Shown piece after piece: positions 15,146 through 24,300 of a DNA stretch of 34,171 nucleotides. Where the stretch lies: the NCBI GenBank assembly GCA_937951615.1, contig CALFBH010000038.1:1-34171 (forward strand), read 5' to 3'. The first letter of the stretch is position 1; each line of letters begins with the position of its first letter. The notes under the pieces are model-generated. The model saw only the letters and a list, made by a program, of their open reading frames with translations, ran no database searches and had not been told where the DNA came from. Source of the DNA: an uncultured Saprospiraceae bacterium. Lineage in GTDB: Bacteria > Bacteroidota > Bacteroidia > Chitinophagales > Saprospiraceae. The translations under genes were made by a program, and so were the position numbers.

Positions 15146-15176
15146 AAGGTCAATCAATGTGGTTGACCTTTTTTTT
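15146..15176 (+). terminator. Intrinsic terminator
   Basis: AAGGTCAA (15146-15153) pairs with TTGACCTT (15163-15170) around a nine-base loop, and eight consecutive T end at 15176. It works only for rightward transcripts. No gene ends here, which supports the small RNA. Confidence 0.7.
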
Positions 15177-15276
15177 ATTTCCTGATTGAGTATAACTTAT
15201 TTAACAAGGACATATCTCGTCTATCTCTAAATAACGTCCAAAGAATTTCCGACCTGTAAACCCACCTGTGAAGCCA

Positions 15277-18200
15277 TCACCGAAAACTAACATTCACCCC
15301 AAGATTAAAAGTCCGTTCCTGCGGTGGCGTAAGATAAGACACCCCAAAACCACCCGCATTACGCTGCTGTGCAGAATCTCGGTCACGCGCCACTTCAGGA
15401 TCCCAGCCGGGATATTTGGTCAGCGTCATCAGATTTGTGCCGCTTAGGTAAATGCGGATCTTATCAATCGGAGATTTTTCTTTGCTGACTTTATAATTAT
15501 AGCCCAAAGTCAGGTTTTTCAATCGAGCATAAGAACCATCGTAGAGCCAGAGCGAAGAATTATTTTGCCAGAAATTATCATTGCCGCCCCAGTTGAGCAT
15601 CGTCATGGTGAGCTGTGGGAAGGTGACATCCGTATCGCCCGGACTCCGCCAACGATCAAACACTTCTCGGCGCATATTCCAGTCGGTCACCACGCCCAAC
15701 TGCCGCTTGGCTGCATCATCGTAAATGTCATTTCCAATAGAAAAAGTCCAGAGAAAACTCAGGTCAAAATCATTATATTTAAAGGTATTCGTAATTCCAC
15801 CAACAACATCAGGCAGGATATTGCCGACGACCTGACGATTATTGGCTACATCATATACAAAGGTTTCATTGCCATCTGCGTCGAGATAAACTGGGCGTCC
15901 AGTCTCCCCATCAATATGCGAGAAAGGAACGATATAATTGGAGCCAACCGGATAACCTTCCAACACACGAGTATCGCCAAAACCGCCATCTAGCGCGTCG
16001 GGTGCGGCACTAGATACATCGAGCACTACATTATTATTTTGGGCAATATTGAAATCGGTTCTCCATTTCAGTTTGCCTGTCAGGTTGCGAGTGCTCAGTT
16101 CAAACTCGACCCCCTTATTTTCAATGATTGCAGCATTTTCCCAATATTCCAGATTATCAATACCAAAGGAGGCTTGAAGCGAATTTTTGATAATCGCATC
16201 GGCTGTGCGGGCATAATAATAGGTCAGCCCGGCAGTCACGCGGTCGTTCCACAAACCAATTTCTGCGCCCACATCAAAACTGCTGGTTTTTTCCCATTTC
16301 AAATATGGGTTTTCGAGCTTCGTCACATAGCGTATCGGCTCGCCATTATAATAATCGGCGAGGTTTAATTGCTCTGGCGGGAGGCGTTCTGCGAATTGCT
16401 CATCCCAGGCAATATCAGCATTGCCAGTCAGTCCCCAACCTGCTTTTATTTTCAAAAAATTGATGACCGAATGGTCTTTCAAAAAAGCTTCTTCACTCAA
16501 AATATAACCCACTCCGACGGATGGGAAATCGCCTCTACGCCGCTTAGGTCCAAACTTAGACGACCAGTCGCTACGATAAACCAGTTGAACCAGATATTTA
16601 TCATCATAAGCATAATTGACACGACTAAACAGGCTGAAAAATTTCTCTTTATTTTGTTCATTAAAATTATTATCCAGCGTATCAAAGTTTTCAAAACTAG
16701 AATAATTGGTGTATAAATGACCGGAAACATCTTCCACTTTCGTGTAAGTTTGGTCTGTGCCGGATTTTTGATATTCCTGTCCGCCCATCACCCGCAGGCT
16801 GTGTTTTTCATTGGGCAATTTGACATCATAGGTTGCCGTATTATACAGCGACCAGTTGTTGATCTGTTTTATATCTGCATCCGCAATGCTGAATTTATTG
16901 GTCCAAATAGAATCTTCCAATAAATAATCGCCCAGCCTCATATAGTCATAATTTCCAGTAAAATTCAGTCGCAAATTCTCCAAAGGATCAATATTCAAGC
17001 CGATGCTGTTGATGCTGCGCAATTCGCGGGTTTTGAGGTCGGTCAGTTTTTGCTGCGCCACCGGATTGCCATATAAATTGAAGTAATCGCCATTGGCACC
17101 ATAAATCGGATAAATCGGCAATGCGCTGGACTGCGCCATGCCCAGCCCGCCTGCCCAAGCCTGCTGCACACGATTGTTCACGCCTTGCGACAGTGAAGTA
17201 GACAAGGTAAGAGAAGCAAAATCAGCAAAGCGATAATCCAGATTTGCCCGCCCACTTGTGCGCTGAAAACTATTGCCCACCAGATAACTTTCGGCATCGG
17301 AATAAGACAAGCCGACATAGGAACTCAGCTTTTCATTGCCCTGTTTCATGGAGAGATTATGCTCGTATTTGATCCCTGTTTTTATGACTTCATCCAACCA
17401 GTCGGTATCAAGGTTCTGAATATCTTCGTAGCCGTAACCATTTTCCGTAAGGACATTAGGTAAGGGAGATCGTCCAGTATTGCCGTCATTATTCCAGGCT
17501 TCCTGACGGATTTGCAGCCACTCTTCTGCATTCATCATTTCTATAATTCGGGTTGGATTGGAGGTCCCGATTCTGGTGCTGTATTCAAAAACAGGTTTGC
17601 CCGTTTTACCTCGTTTTGTGGTGATAATGACAACACCATTCGCACCACGCGAACCATAAATAGCCGAAGCCGCGGCGTCTTTCAAAATTTGAAGTGATTC
17701 AATATCATTGGGATTCAAAGAAGATAATGGATTATTGTTTTGCCCATTATCACTGCCTTGTATAAAATTGTCTTGCGTAATCGGAATACCATCCACCACA
17801 TACAAAGGATCGCCGCCCGAACTAATCGACTTCACGCCCCGCACCCGCACAACCGACCCCGCCCCCGCAATACCGCTACTCTGCGTAATCTGCACGCCAG
17901 AAGCTTTGCCCTGCAAAACATTTTCAAAACTACCGCCTACAACATCCAGCAATTCATCCGACTCAATCTGCACAACGGAGCCAACAAGGTCGCGCTTGCG
18001 CTGTGTGCCGTAACCCACGACCACAACTTCATTCAGCAATTCCGCATTTTCGCCAATTCGGAAATCTAAAGTTATAGGAGTTCTGCCAACCGTCACTGCC
18101 TGCCGCTGCTCTTCATAGCCAATATAAGTGACGACGACCACGACTTCACCAGCAGGAACATTCGTCAGGGTATATTTTCCCACGGCATCTGTGCTTGTGC

Positions 18201-18345
18201 CTTTTGTGGTGCCTTCTATGGATACAGTTGCAGCAATGACGGGTGTGCCAGTCTCGTCAGTCACCGTTCCGCTGATGTTGTTTTGTGCTATTGCGCTGAA
18301 TGCGAACAGGCAGCTTATTATTATGGAAATGGTTTTGAGTGTCAT
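15277..18345 (-). CDS. SusC/RagA-type TonB-dependent outer-membrane receptor (unpaired)
   Basis: The 1022-residue protein has a signal peptide (cleavage near AIA-QN, residue 20) and a carboxypeptidase-regulatory-like beta-sandwich (about 22-100, NISGTVTDETGTPVIAATV). The SusC-type stretch NEVVVVGYGTQRKRDLVGSV follows, then the plug (VRVRGVKSISSGGDPLYVVDGIPI, AASAIYGSRGANGVVIITTK) and a long beta-barrel ending in aromatic FNLGVNVSFR. SusC transporters import oligosaccharides or peptides with TonB energy. Normally susD follows directly; here the next minus-strand gene is the HEPN gene about 230 bases on, so the receptor is unpaired. A MITE-like element begins 35 bases before the start codon, and no TAnnTTTG box is visible there. 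The substrate may be glucan, given the GH9 gene, but this is inference. Confidence 0.93.
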   Translation of the reverse strand: MTLKTISIIISCLFAFSAIAQNNISGTVTDETGTPVIAATVSIEGTTKGTSTDAVGKYTLTNVPAGEVVVVVTYIGYEEQRQAVTVGRTPITLDFRIGENAELLNEVVVVGYGTQRKRDLVGSVVQIESDELLDVVGGSFENVLQGKASGVQITQSSGIAGAGSVVRVRGVKSISSGGDPLYVVDGIPITQDNFIQGSDNGQNNNPLSSLNPNDIESLQILKDAAASAIYGSRGANGVVIITTKRGKTGKPVFEYSTRIGTSNPTRIIEMMNAEEWLQIRQEAWNNDGNTGRSPLPNVLTENGYGYEDIQNLDTDWLDEVIKTGIKYEHNLSMKQGNEKLSSYVGLSYSDAESYLVGNSFQRTSGRANLDYRFADFASLTLSTSLSQGVNNRVQQAWAGGLGMAQSSALPIYPIYGANGDYFNLYGNPVAQQKLTDLKTRELRSINSIGLNIDPLENLRLNFTGNYDYMRLGDYLLEDSIWTNKFSIADADIKQINNWSLYNTATYDVKLPNEKHSLRVMGGQEYQKSGTDQTYTKVEDVSGHLYTNYSSFENFDTLDNNFNEQNKEKFFSLFSRVNYAYDDKYLVQLVYRSDWSSKFGPKRRRGDFPSVGVGYILSEEAFLKDHSVINFLKIKAGWGLTGNADIAWDEQFAERLPPEQLNLADYYNGEPIRYVTKLENPYLKWEKTSSFDVGAEIGLWNDRVTAGLTYYYARTADAIIKNSLQASFGIDNLEYWENAAIIENKGVEFELSTRNLTGKLKWRTDFNIAQNNNVVLDVSSAAPDALDGGFGDTRVLEGYPVGSNYIVPFSHIDGETGRPVYLDADGNETFVYDVANNRQVVGNILPDVVGGITNTFKYNDFDLSFLWTFSIGNDIYDDAAKRQLGVVTDWNMRREVFDRWRSPGDTDVTFPQLTMTMLNWGGNDNFWQNNSSLWLYDGSYARLKNLTLGYNYKVSKEKSPIDKIRIYLSGTNLMTLTKYPGWDPEVARDRDSAQQRNAGGFGVSYLTPPQERTFNLGVNVSFR

Positions 18346-18379
18346 AGTGTTTCTGATAGATTTTTACTGTGTTTTTATT

Positions 18380-18542
18380 AGACTTTATTCTGAAATAGTT
18401 TGGATGAAGGAGGAAATAAAGATTTTTTTGCTAATCAAGGCGGCTGAAATTGAGCTATGCCTTAGCATAGTGAATTTTCAGCCAACGCAGAGTAGCGGAA
18501 AAAGATTATTTACTCCATACGAAATATTTCAGAATAAAGTCT
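18380..18542. mobile_element. MITE-like element with 17-18 bp perfect terminal inverted repeats
   Basis: GACTTTATTCTGAAATA (18381-18397) is repeated inverted and without error at 18525-18541, giving an element of about 161 bp. The base pairs outside are TA on both sides, as in target duplications of IS630/Tc1-mariner elements. The inner parts are also imperfectly palindromic: GGCTGAAATT on the left, AATTTTCAGCC on the right. There is no open frame. It lies between the susC start and the stop of the HTH gene, filling most of the 240-base gap. Confidence 0.75.
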
Positions 18543-18585
18543 AGTTAGGGCTTCGTTATTTATTTTGGAATAGAATTTCCTAATT

Positions 18586-19131
18586 CTATGCTCTTATTTC
18601 CAGATAATCTGAAACTTTGTCTCCCTCTTTCATTTTTTTCTCTAAATCAGTCCGAATTTGATTTTCCAATTCCCTTGAATACAACCGCCACCAATAGTGG
18701 GCTGGTAATTCACCATCACTATGCTTTTCTAATCGATACATCAATTCTATATTGGGGTTCTCTCTTCCGTTGAGTATTCTGCTTAATTTGGTTGGGTGAA
18801 TATCTAAGTTTTCGGCTATTTCTTTATTATTTCGATTGGTTAGTTTAATATATTTTTTCAGTTGATTAGAAAAGCCATATAACTCGTCATAAGTATCCTG
18901 TTGAAAATATCTTTTAATTAGCAATTTCATTTGCATCATATTACCAATTAGTATTTCTTTGGGCGTCATACTATTTAGTCGATCCAATCTGATTCTTATA
19001 AATTCTTCATCTACTTTCTTTTGTTCCTGTGCACTTAGTGTTTCATTAAAAAATACACTTTCTACTATTTCTTCATCCGTGTATTTCTCACGGAGTTTAT
19101 TGTATATTTTTTCAGCCTTATTTTTCATCAC
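18586..19131 (-). CDS. XRE-type helix-turn-helix protein, probable antitoxin
   Basis: The 181-residue protein has an HTH domain in its middle to C-terminal part (LKKYIKLTNRNNKEIAENL, then IHPTKLSRILNGRENPNIEL, about residues 90-130). Long helices flank it and a Lys/Glu-rich tail closes it. It has no signal peptide. Its start overlaps the end of the GNAT-like gene by 14 bases, showing translational coupling. A small acetyltransferase-fold protein followed by an XRE regulator is the layout of a toxin-antitoxin pair in toxin-first order. An 8-bp palindrome in the promoter of the pair would suit autoregulation. The antitoxin role is inferred. Confidence 0.7.
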   Translation of the reverse strand: MMKNKAEKIYNKLREKYTDEEIVESVFFNETLSAQEQKKVDEEFIRIRLDRLNSMTPKEILIGNMMQMKLLIKRYFQQDTYDELYGFSNQLKKYIKLTNRNNKEIAENLDIHPTKLSRILNGRENPNIELMYRLEKHSDGELPAHYWWRLYSRELENQIRTDLEKKMKEGDKVSDYLEIRA

Positions 19132-19594
19132 TCAAATATTTTTTTATCAATTGTCGGGCAGACTCTTGCTCTACTGCAAGTAAACGTCCATATTGACGAA
19201 AGCCATATTTATTTTGATAAAGATTAATTAGTTCAGTTTTGGGTTGTAGAGATACAAAGCCATAATAACCATTCACAAAAGCAACATCACAAGCAAAAGC
19301 CAATAAACAACCAGCTATATTATCAATTTCTTTTGAGTTTCCTTTGTTTTTATTACTCAACTCTATCAAATTCAAATGAATACGTAATTCTTCAGGATAA
19401 TCGATCAATGACATCAAACCTAAAATGTCTTCCTTATTATCCAATTGACAAATCTTATAAACGTCATTTTGTTGCTCTAATTTCCAATCAAAATCGAACT
19501 CTTTTGAAGATTTAATTCGTCGATAATCAGGCTCAATTACAAATTCAATAACAGATGCTAAAGTTTCTCCTGTTTTCCTATTTTTTAACGGCAT
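19118..19594 (-). CDS. GNAT-fold acetyltransferase-like protein, probable toxin
   Basis: The 158-residue protein has a beta-rich first half (FVIEPDYRRIKSSKEFDFDW, ILGLMSLIDYPEELRIHLNLIE). A helix and strand follow, typical of the GNAT fold: NIAGCLLAFACDVAFVNGYYGFVSL split by one turn, then LINLYQNKYGFRQYGR. The classical acetyl-CoA loop Q/R-x-x-G-x-G/A is not clear. It is first in a two-gene operon with the HTH protein, overlapping it by 14 bases. GNAT toxins of the TacT type acetylate aminoacyl-tRNA; whether this one does is not shown by sequence. The operon is AT-rich compared with susC and queC. Confidence 0.65.
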   Translation of the reverse strand: MPLKNRKTGETLASVIEFVIEPDYRRIKSSKEFDFDWKLEQQNDVYKICQLDNKEDILGLMSLIDYPEELRIHLNLIELSNKNKGNSKEIDNIAGCLLAFACDVAFVNGYYGFVSLQPKTELINLYQNKYGFRQYGRLLAVEQESARQLIKKYLSDEK

Positions 19595-19611
19595 TTGGTA
19601 TTATTATAACG

Positions 19612-19647
19612 CGAAGATAAAACAAAAGTTTATCATTTCGATAAACT
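19612..19647 (-). promoter_or_regulatory. Promoter with palindromic operator for the GNAT/HTH operon
   Basis: Minus-strand TATCTTCG (19619-19612) is one base from TAnnTTTG. Just upstream is a perfect dyad, AGTTTATC (19627-19634) and GATAAACT (19640-19647) around five bases. An operator in the spacer region would let the HTH protein repress its own operon. Confidence 0.5.
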
Positions 19648-19702
19648 ATTTAGATTTATTGCATTTTTAAATTATAATAATTTTTCAAGGTTTATTTTCC
19701 AT

Positions 19703-19710
19703 TATCTTTG
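19703..19710 (+). promoter_or_regulatory. -7 box TATCTTTG for queF
   Basis: An exact TAnnTTTG match ending 28 bases before the queF ATG. The -33 position has TTTT rather than TTTG. No preQ1 riboswitch-like pseudoknot is evident in the short leader. Confidence 0.55.
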
Positions 19711-19738
19711 CCCTTTAAAAATAAATAAATCACGATCA

Positions 19739-20143
19739 ATGGAATTTAAATTACTCGGCAAATCCAATTTCAAGCCGCCAACTGACCCTAAAGATGCGGT
19801 TATTGAAACTTTTAATAATGAATTTAGGGAAAGAAAATACCTGATTCAGTTTGATTGTGCAGATTTTACGTCTTTGTGTCCGGTGACGGGGCAGCCAGAT
19901 TTTGCAAAAATCAGTATTCAATACATTCCTGCCGACCTGTGTATCGAAACCAAGTCGCTAAAATATTACCTCCATTCGTTCAGAAATTTTCAGGGTTTCA
20001 ACGAAAAGATTATCAATACAATGCTCGATAATCTCTCGGAGGCTTGTAGCCCGCAGTGGATGCAGATAAAGGGTGAATTTGCAGCAAGAGGCGGTATTAA
20101 GCTGACGACTGTTGCCGAATATCCCGATCTGGGGGCTAGGTAA
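19739..20143 (+). CDS. queF: NADPH-dependent 7-cyano-7-deazaguanine reductase (preQ1 synthesis)
   Basis: The 134-residue protein matches the short, single-domain QueF type (YkvM-like). SLCPVTGQPDF holds the catalytic C47 and D54 with the same spacing as Cys55 and Asp62 of the Bacillus enzyme. The QueF signature ETKSLKYYLHSFRN follows at about 70-83, and RGGI is near the C-terminus. It reduces preQ0 to preQ1 in the cytoplasm for queuosine tRNA modification. It lies just before queC, separated from it by a palindromic repeat element, and has its own -7 box. Confidence 0.95.
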   Translation: MEFKLLGKSNFKPPTDPKDAVIETFNNEFRERKYLIQFDCADFTSLCPVTGQPDFAKISIQYIPADLCIETKSLKYYLHSFRNFQGFNEKIINTMLDNLSEACSPQWMQIKGEFAARGGIKLTTVAEYPDLGAR

Positions 20144-20172
20144 TTGGGATATTGGGAAACTGGGAGGTTGGT

Positions 20173-20315
20173 AGTGTTCGGCTAATCTAGGGTAAGTTCA
20201 ACTAAAGAGTTGCAAGGCGAAATTCTTCTGTTAAAAGCGAGGAACTGAGTAGCCAAACACCGGATTTTTATAAAAATATTCGCCTTGCGACTGTTCCATA
20301 CTTTACTCGAACACT
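20173..20315. repeat. Palindromic repeat element, family B
   Basis: About 143 bp with inverted ends AGTGTTCG (20173-20180) and CGAACACT (20308-20315). There is a second perfect inner pair, GCAAGGCGAA (20212-20221) with TTCGCCTTGC (20279-20288). It has no coding capacity and is inserted between queF and queC. A diverged partial copy lies near 9622. It is MITE-like, but no target duplication is clear. Confidence 0.65.
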
Positions 20316-20361
20316 CCCAGGAAGTTCATTTACTCATTTCAACATTCACTCATTCAGGAAA

Positions 20362-21021
20362 ATGAAACAAAAAGTCATTGTATTGCTCAGTGGTGGTATG
20401 GATTCAGTCACAGCACTTTATCATGCTGTCGAAAACTACGAAGTTTTAAGTGGTTTGTCTTTTGATTATGGTTCAAAACACAATCATAAGGAGATTCCTT
20501 TTGCCAAATGGCATTGCGAGCGATTCAACATTCCTCACCAGGTCGTGGAGGCTAAATTTATTGGTGAGCTGTTCACATCTTCTTTGCTGATTGGTGATGA
20601 AAAAATCCCGGAAGGACATTATGAAGACGAGGTGATGAAAAAGACGGTTGTGCCGTTTAGGAATGGCATTATGTTGTCGATTGCCTGTGGCTATGCGGAA
20701 AGCATTGGCGCGTCGGGGGTGTTGATTGCAGCTCATTCTGGCGATCATGCGATTTATCCCGATTGTCGAAACGATTTTATGCAGGCGATGGGTGAGGCGA
20801 TGCGGCTGGGGACTTATGAAGGTATTGAATTGCTTGCGCCATTTGTAAAAATAGATAAAACGGAAATTGCGCGAATTGGAAATTCCTTGGGGCTTGATTT
20901 TGCGCAGACTTGGTCTTGTTATAAGGGGCATGACCTGCATTGTGGTTTGTGTGGGACTTGTATAGAGCGGAAAGAGGCTTTTGCTTTGGCTGGCTTGGAT
21001 GATCCTACGGTTTATGGGTAA
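20362..21021 (+). CDS. queC: 7-cyano-7-deazaguanine synthase
   Basis: The 219-residue protein has the ATP-binding PP-loop SGGMDS (10-15) and the C-terminal zinc site C186, C194, C197, C200 in CYKGHDLHCGLCGTC, as expected for QueC. It converts 7-carboxy-7-deazaguanine to preQ0 with ATP and ammonia; QueF then acts on preQ0. It is on the same strand as queF, but 218 bases away across a repeat element, so cotranscription is uncertain. The leader consists of repeated TCATT words. queD and queE are not in the window. Confidence 0.95.
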   Translation: MKQKVIVLLSGGMDSVTALYHAVENYEVLSGLSFDYGSKHNHKEIPFAKWHCERFNIPHQVVEAKFIGELFTSSLLIGDEKIPEGHYEDEVMKKTVVPFRNGIMLSIACGYAESIGASGVLIAAHSGDHAIYPDCRNDFMQAMGEAMRLGTYEGIELLAPFVKIDKTEIARIGNSLGLDFAQTWSCYKGHDLHCGLCGTCIERKEAFALAGLDDPTVYG

Positions 21022-21297
21022 TTTAGTAATTGGTGATTAGTGATTGGAGTCTAGTTTTTTTTGGAATTTTTCATTTTTCATTTTTATTTTTTTGAGTTGG
21101 ACTTTTAAAATGCTGTTAAATCATCTCAAAAAAAGAGATACTCCGGTTAAACCTGCGTTAAACTCATTACTCCTCCTTAAATATGAATTCATTTTAGTAC
21201 TTTTGTTCTCAATTTTTTATGGGAAATCAGCAGTTGAGTATAAATAAATGCCACTTTCGGTTTGGCTAACTATATTATTGTTAATAGTTTTTGAATT

Positions 21298-21305
21298 TAT
21301 ATTTG
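21298..21305 (+). promoter_or_regulatory. -7 box TATATTTG for the DUF2723 gene
   Basis: An exact TAnnTTTG match ending 40 bases before the ATG at 21346. A second possible box, TACTTTTG, lies at 21198-21205. The rest of the gap 21022-21345 holds only short AT-rich words (GTAATTGGTGATTAGTGATT) and no gene that I can support. Confidence 0.5.
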
Positions 21306-21345
21306 ACGTTTGTATTTGAATTTTCTCTTAATCATCTTTTATATA

Positions 21346-24300
21346 ATGGATTTCAAAAAGCTAAATACTATCGTCGGTTGGGTTGTTTTTGCAATTGCAG
21401 CCATCGTTTATATCCTTTCCGCCGAACCTACGGGCAGTCTTTGGGATTGCGGGGAATTTATCACCGGAGCGTATAAGATGGAAGTGGTACACCCGCCTGG
21501 TGCGCCATTTTTCATGATCGTCGGGCACATGTTCACGAGAGTTGCGCAGATTTTTTCTGAGGATCCGGCAATGATTGCCTATTCGGTCAATGTGATGTCG
21601 GGTATTTGTACGGCATTTGTTGCCATGTTTATTTGCTGGGTAACGAGTATTTTATCCAAAATGACAATGGTTGGCCGTGCTGATGAAATGACACAAGGGC
21701 AATTGATCGCAGCAGTAGGTAGTGGTCTTGTAGCAGGTCTGGCAACGACATTTGCGACTTCGGTCTGGTTTTCTGCGGTTGAAGGTGAGGTTTATGCTAT
21801 GGCGAGTTTCTTTACCGCAATCGTGGTTTGGGCAGTCGTGCGCTGGTACCACATGGAAGACACAAAAGATGCTGACCGCTGGCTGATTTTTGCCATATTT
21901 ATGGTGGCTTTATCGCTGGGCGTTCACTTGCTGAGTTTGCTGACCTTACCGGCAATGGCATTATTGTATTATTATAAAAAAACAGAAGAGCCAAGTGTTT
22001 TCGGAATTGTTGGTGCAATGGCTGCCGGAGTCGTTATTTTCGGTTTATTGGTACAAACAATTATTATCAAAGGCTTCCCGATTCTGGGTAGTAAATTTGA
22101 TTATTTCTTTGTGAATAGTCTGGGCATGCCCTTCAATACAGGCTTGATGTTTTTTGCTTTCTTGGTGCTGGCTCTTATCGCTTTAGGTATGTGGTATTTG
22201 TCCCGTCCGGGTCAAACCTCCTGGAGTATTCCGGCTTTGATCGCTGCCGTATTTGCTGCTCCTGTGTTGGGCTGGGGACTAGGAGGTTTCCTAGTGGTCG
22301 CCGCAGTAGCTAGCTTTTTTGTATTGGATAAAAAGATTGACAATAGTCAGTTACAAAAAATATTGATTGGTTTTGGAATGTTGGTTTTGGGTTTTTCTAC
22401 TTATGCGATTATTCTCATTCGTGCCAATGCGAATACGCCTATTAACATGAACAATCCTTCGGATGCTTACTCTTTATTGTCTTACCTGAATCGGGAGCAA
22501 TACGGTGATCGTCCTTTATTATACGGGCCACATTTCGCTGCTAAACCACAAGATACCGATACAGAAGACAGAATAGGAAGAGCTGGTGATGAATATGCTG
22601 TTGTAGATAAAAAATTGTCTTATGTCTATAACTCTCGCGACATGATGGTTCTTCCACGCATCGGGCATTACGACCGCGAAGCAGAACACCGAAGATGGAT
22701 GGGCGATAGAGCGGGATCGAAAAAGAAACCTGGTATGGGTTATAACCTCGGCTTTATGCTCCGCTATCAGATCGGCTGGATGTATGGGCGTTATTTTATG
22801 TGGAATTTTGTGGGGCGGCAAAATAATAGTCAGGGCTATTATAATTGGGATCCGAAAAACGGAAACTGGCTGAGCGGAATCAAACCGATTGATAGTTTTA
22901 GGCTATACAATCAAAGCCGACTCACCGACACCATGAAAAATCACAAGTCCCGAAATACTTACTTCTTCCTGCCTTTGATCTTTGGTTTGCTGGGGCTGTT
23001 TTATCATGCGAGCACCCGAAAACTGGATGCCTTCGCCATATTTGTCCTGTTTTTTATGACGGGAATAGCCATTATTATCTATTCCAATCAGCCTCCAAAT
23101 GAGCCACGAGAACGGGATTATGTACTGGCAGGTTCTATGTTTACCTTCTGTATTTGGGTAGGCATGGGTGTGACCGCTGTTTATGATATGTTGAAAAATA
23201 AAATGGCGGGGAATATGTCGGCTATTTTGGCAACCGCGCTCGCGCTCACTGCGCCGCTTATCATGGGTGTACAAAACTGGGACGACCACAGTCGAGCCGG
23301 ACATACAGGAGCCAGAGATTATGCAACAAATTTCCTAGAATCCTGCAAACCAAATGCGATTGTGTTTACACATGGTGATAATGATACTTATCCGCTTTGG
23401 TATGCACAGGAAGTAGAAAATATTCGCACCGATGTACGTGTTGTGAATCTTAGTCTTATTGCAGTCGATTGGTACATCAATCAGCTTCGCCGCAAGGTCA
23501 ATGATTCGCCACCTATCAAGATGACGATGCCGCCAGAAAGTTATCGTGGTAATAAGCGAAACGTTGTTTATAATAATCCAAGAAAGAATAACCAGAAAAT
23601 GACCATTCAACAGGCGGTCAACTTTCTTTCTAAAGACCAACCTGGTATGCCAGCAGAAGTGCTGAGTTACGTACCAACGTCCAATATCGTGATTCCGGTA
23701 GATAAGGTGAAAGTGATGTCCAATGGAACCGTTACAGAACCAGATACCGGACAAGTACTGACTGAATTGCCGATTAAAATTAATAAAGACCGTATCATAA
23801 AAGATGAGCTGGCCATACTCGACATCATTGCGAGCAACAACTGGGAACGTCCAATTTATTTTGCAGTCACCTGTCGTCCTGAAAAACTACTAGGACTGAG
23901 TGACTATCTACAACTGGAAGGACTGGCTTCCCGCATTGTGCCTATCAAAACAAAAGGAGATGGCGAATATGGAAATATGCCAATAGGACAGGGACGTGTG
24001 GAAGTCGATGTGATGTATGATAATATTATGAACAAATTCCGTTGGGGCGGCTTTGACAAACATGATGCATTTATTGACCAAAGTTATATGCCAAGCGTGT
24101 CCAGCATTCGATTTGCGATGTTGCGCCTGGCGAATAAACTAGTGCAGCGTGGCGACCGAGAGCGTGCGAAAAATCTGATAGACAAACAGTTTGAAGTTTT
24201 TCCACAGATGAACTTCCCTTACGATTATAATGCCATGTACATGCTTCGTTTGTATGGTGATATTGGTGCAGAAGAAAGTGCAAAACCGCATATTTTAATA

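Larger units (their letters stand above)
15072..15176 (+). ncRNA. Candidate small RNA facing the HEPN gene
   Basis: Predicted from a consensus promoter on one side and an intrinsic terminator on the other, about 105 nt. It contains a strong hairpin (15096-15137): GGGGT and GAAATCAAC pair with GTTGATTTC and ACCCC, with a two-base bulge and a 12-base loop. The terminator hairpin follows eight bases later. The right arm and loop carry GTTTACAAGTTGATTTC (15116-15132), which is also present on the plus strand at 12878-12894, inside the HEPN cassette. The RNA would therefore be perfectly antisense to that mRNA over 17 nt. The start is estimated from the -7 box. No known RNA family recognised. Confidence 0.5.

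Noticed and set aside
19711-19738. preQ1 riboswitch before queF
   Set aside because: The distance from the -7 box to the ATG leaves too little RNA for the aptamer, and no C-rich pseudoknot pattern is visible.
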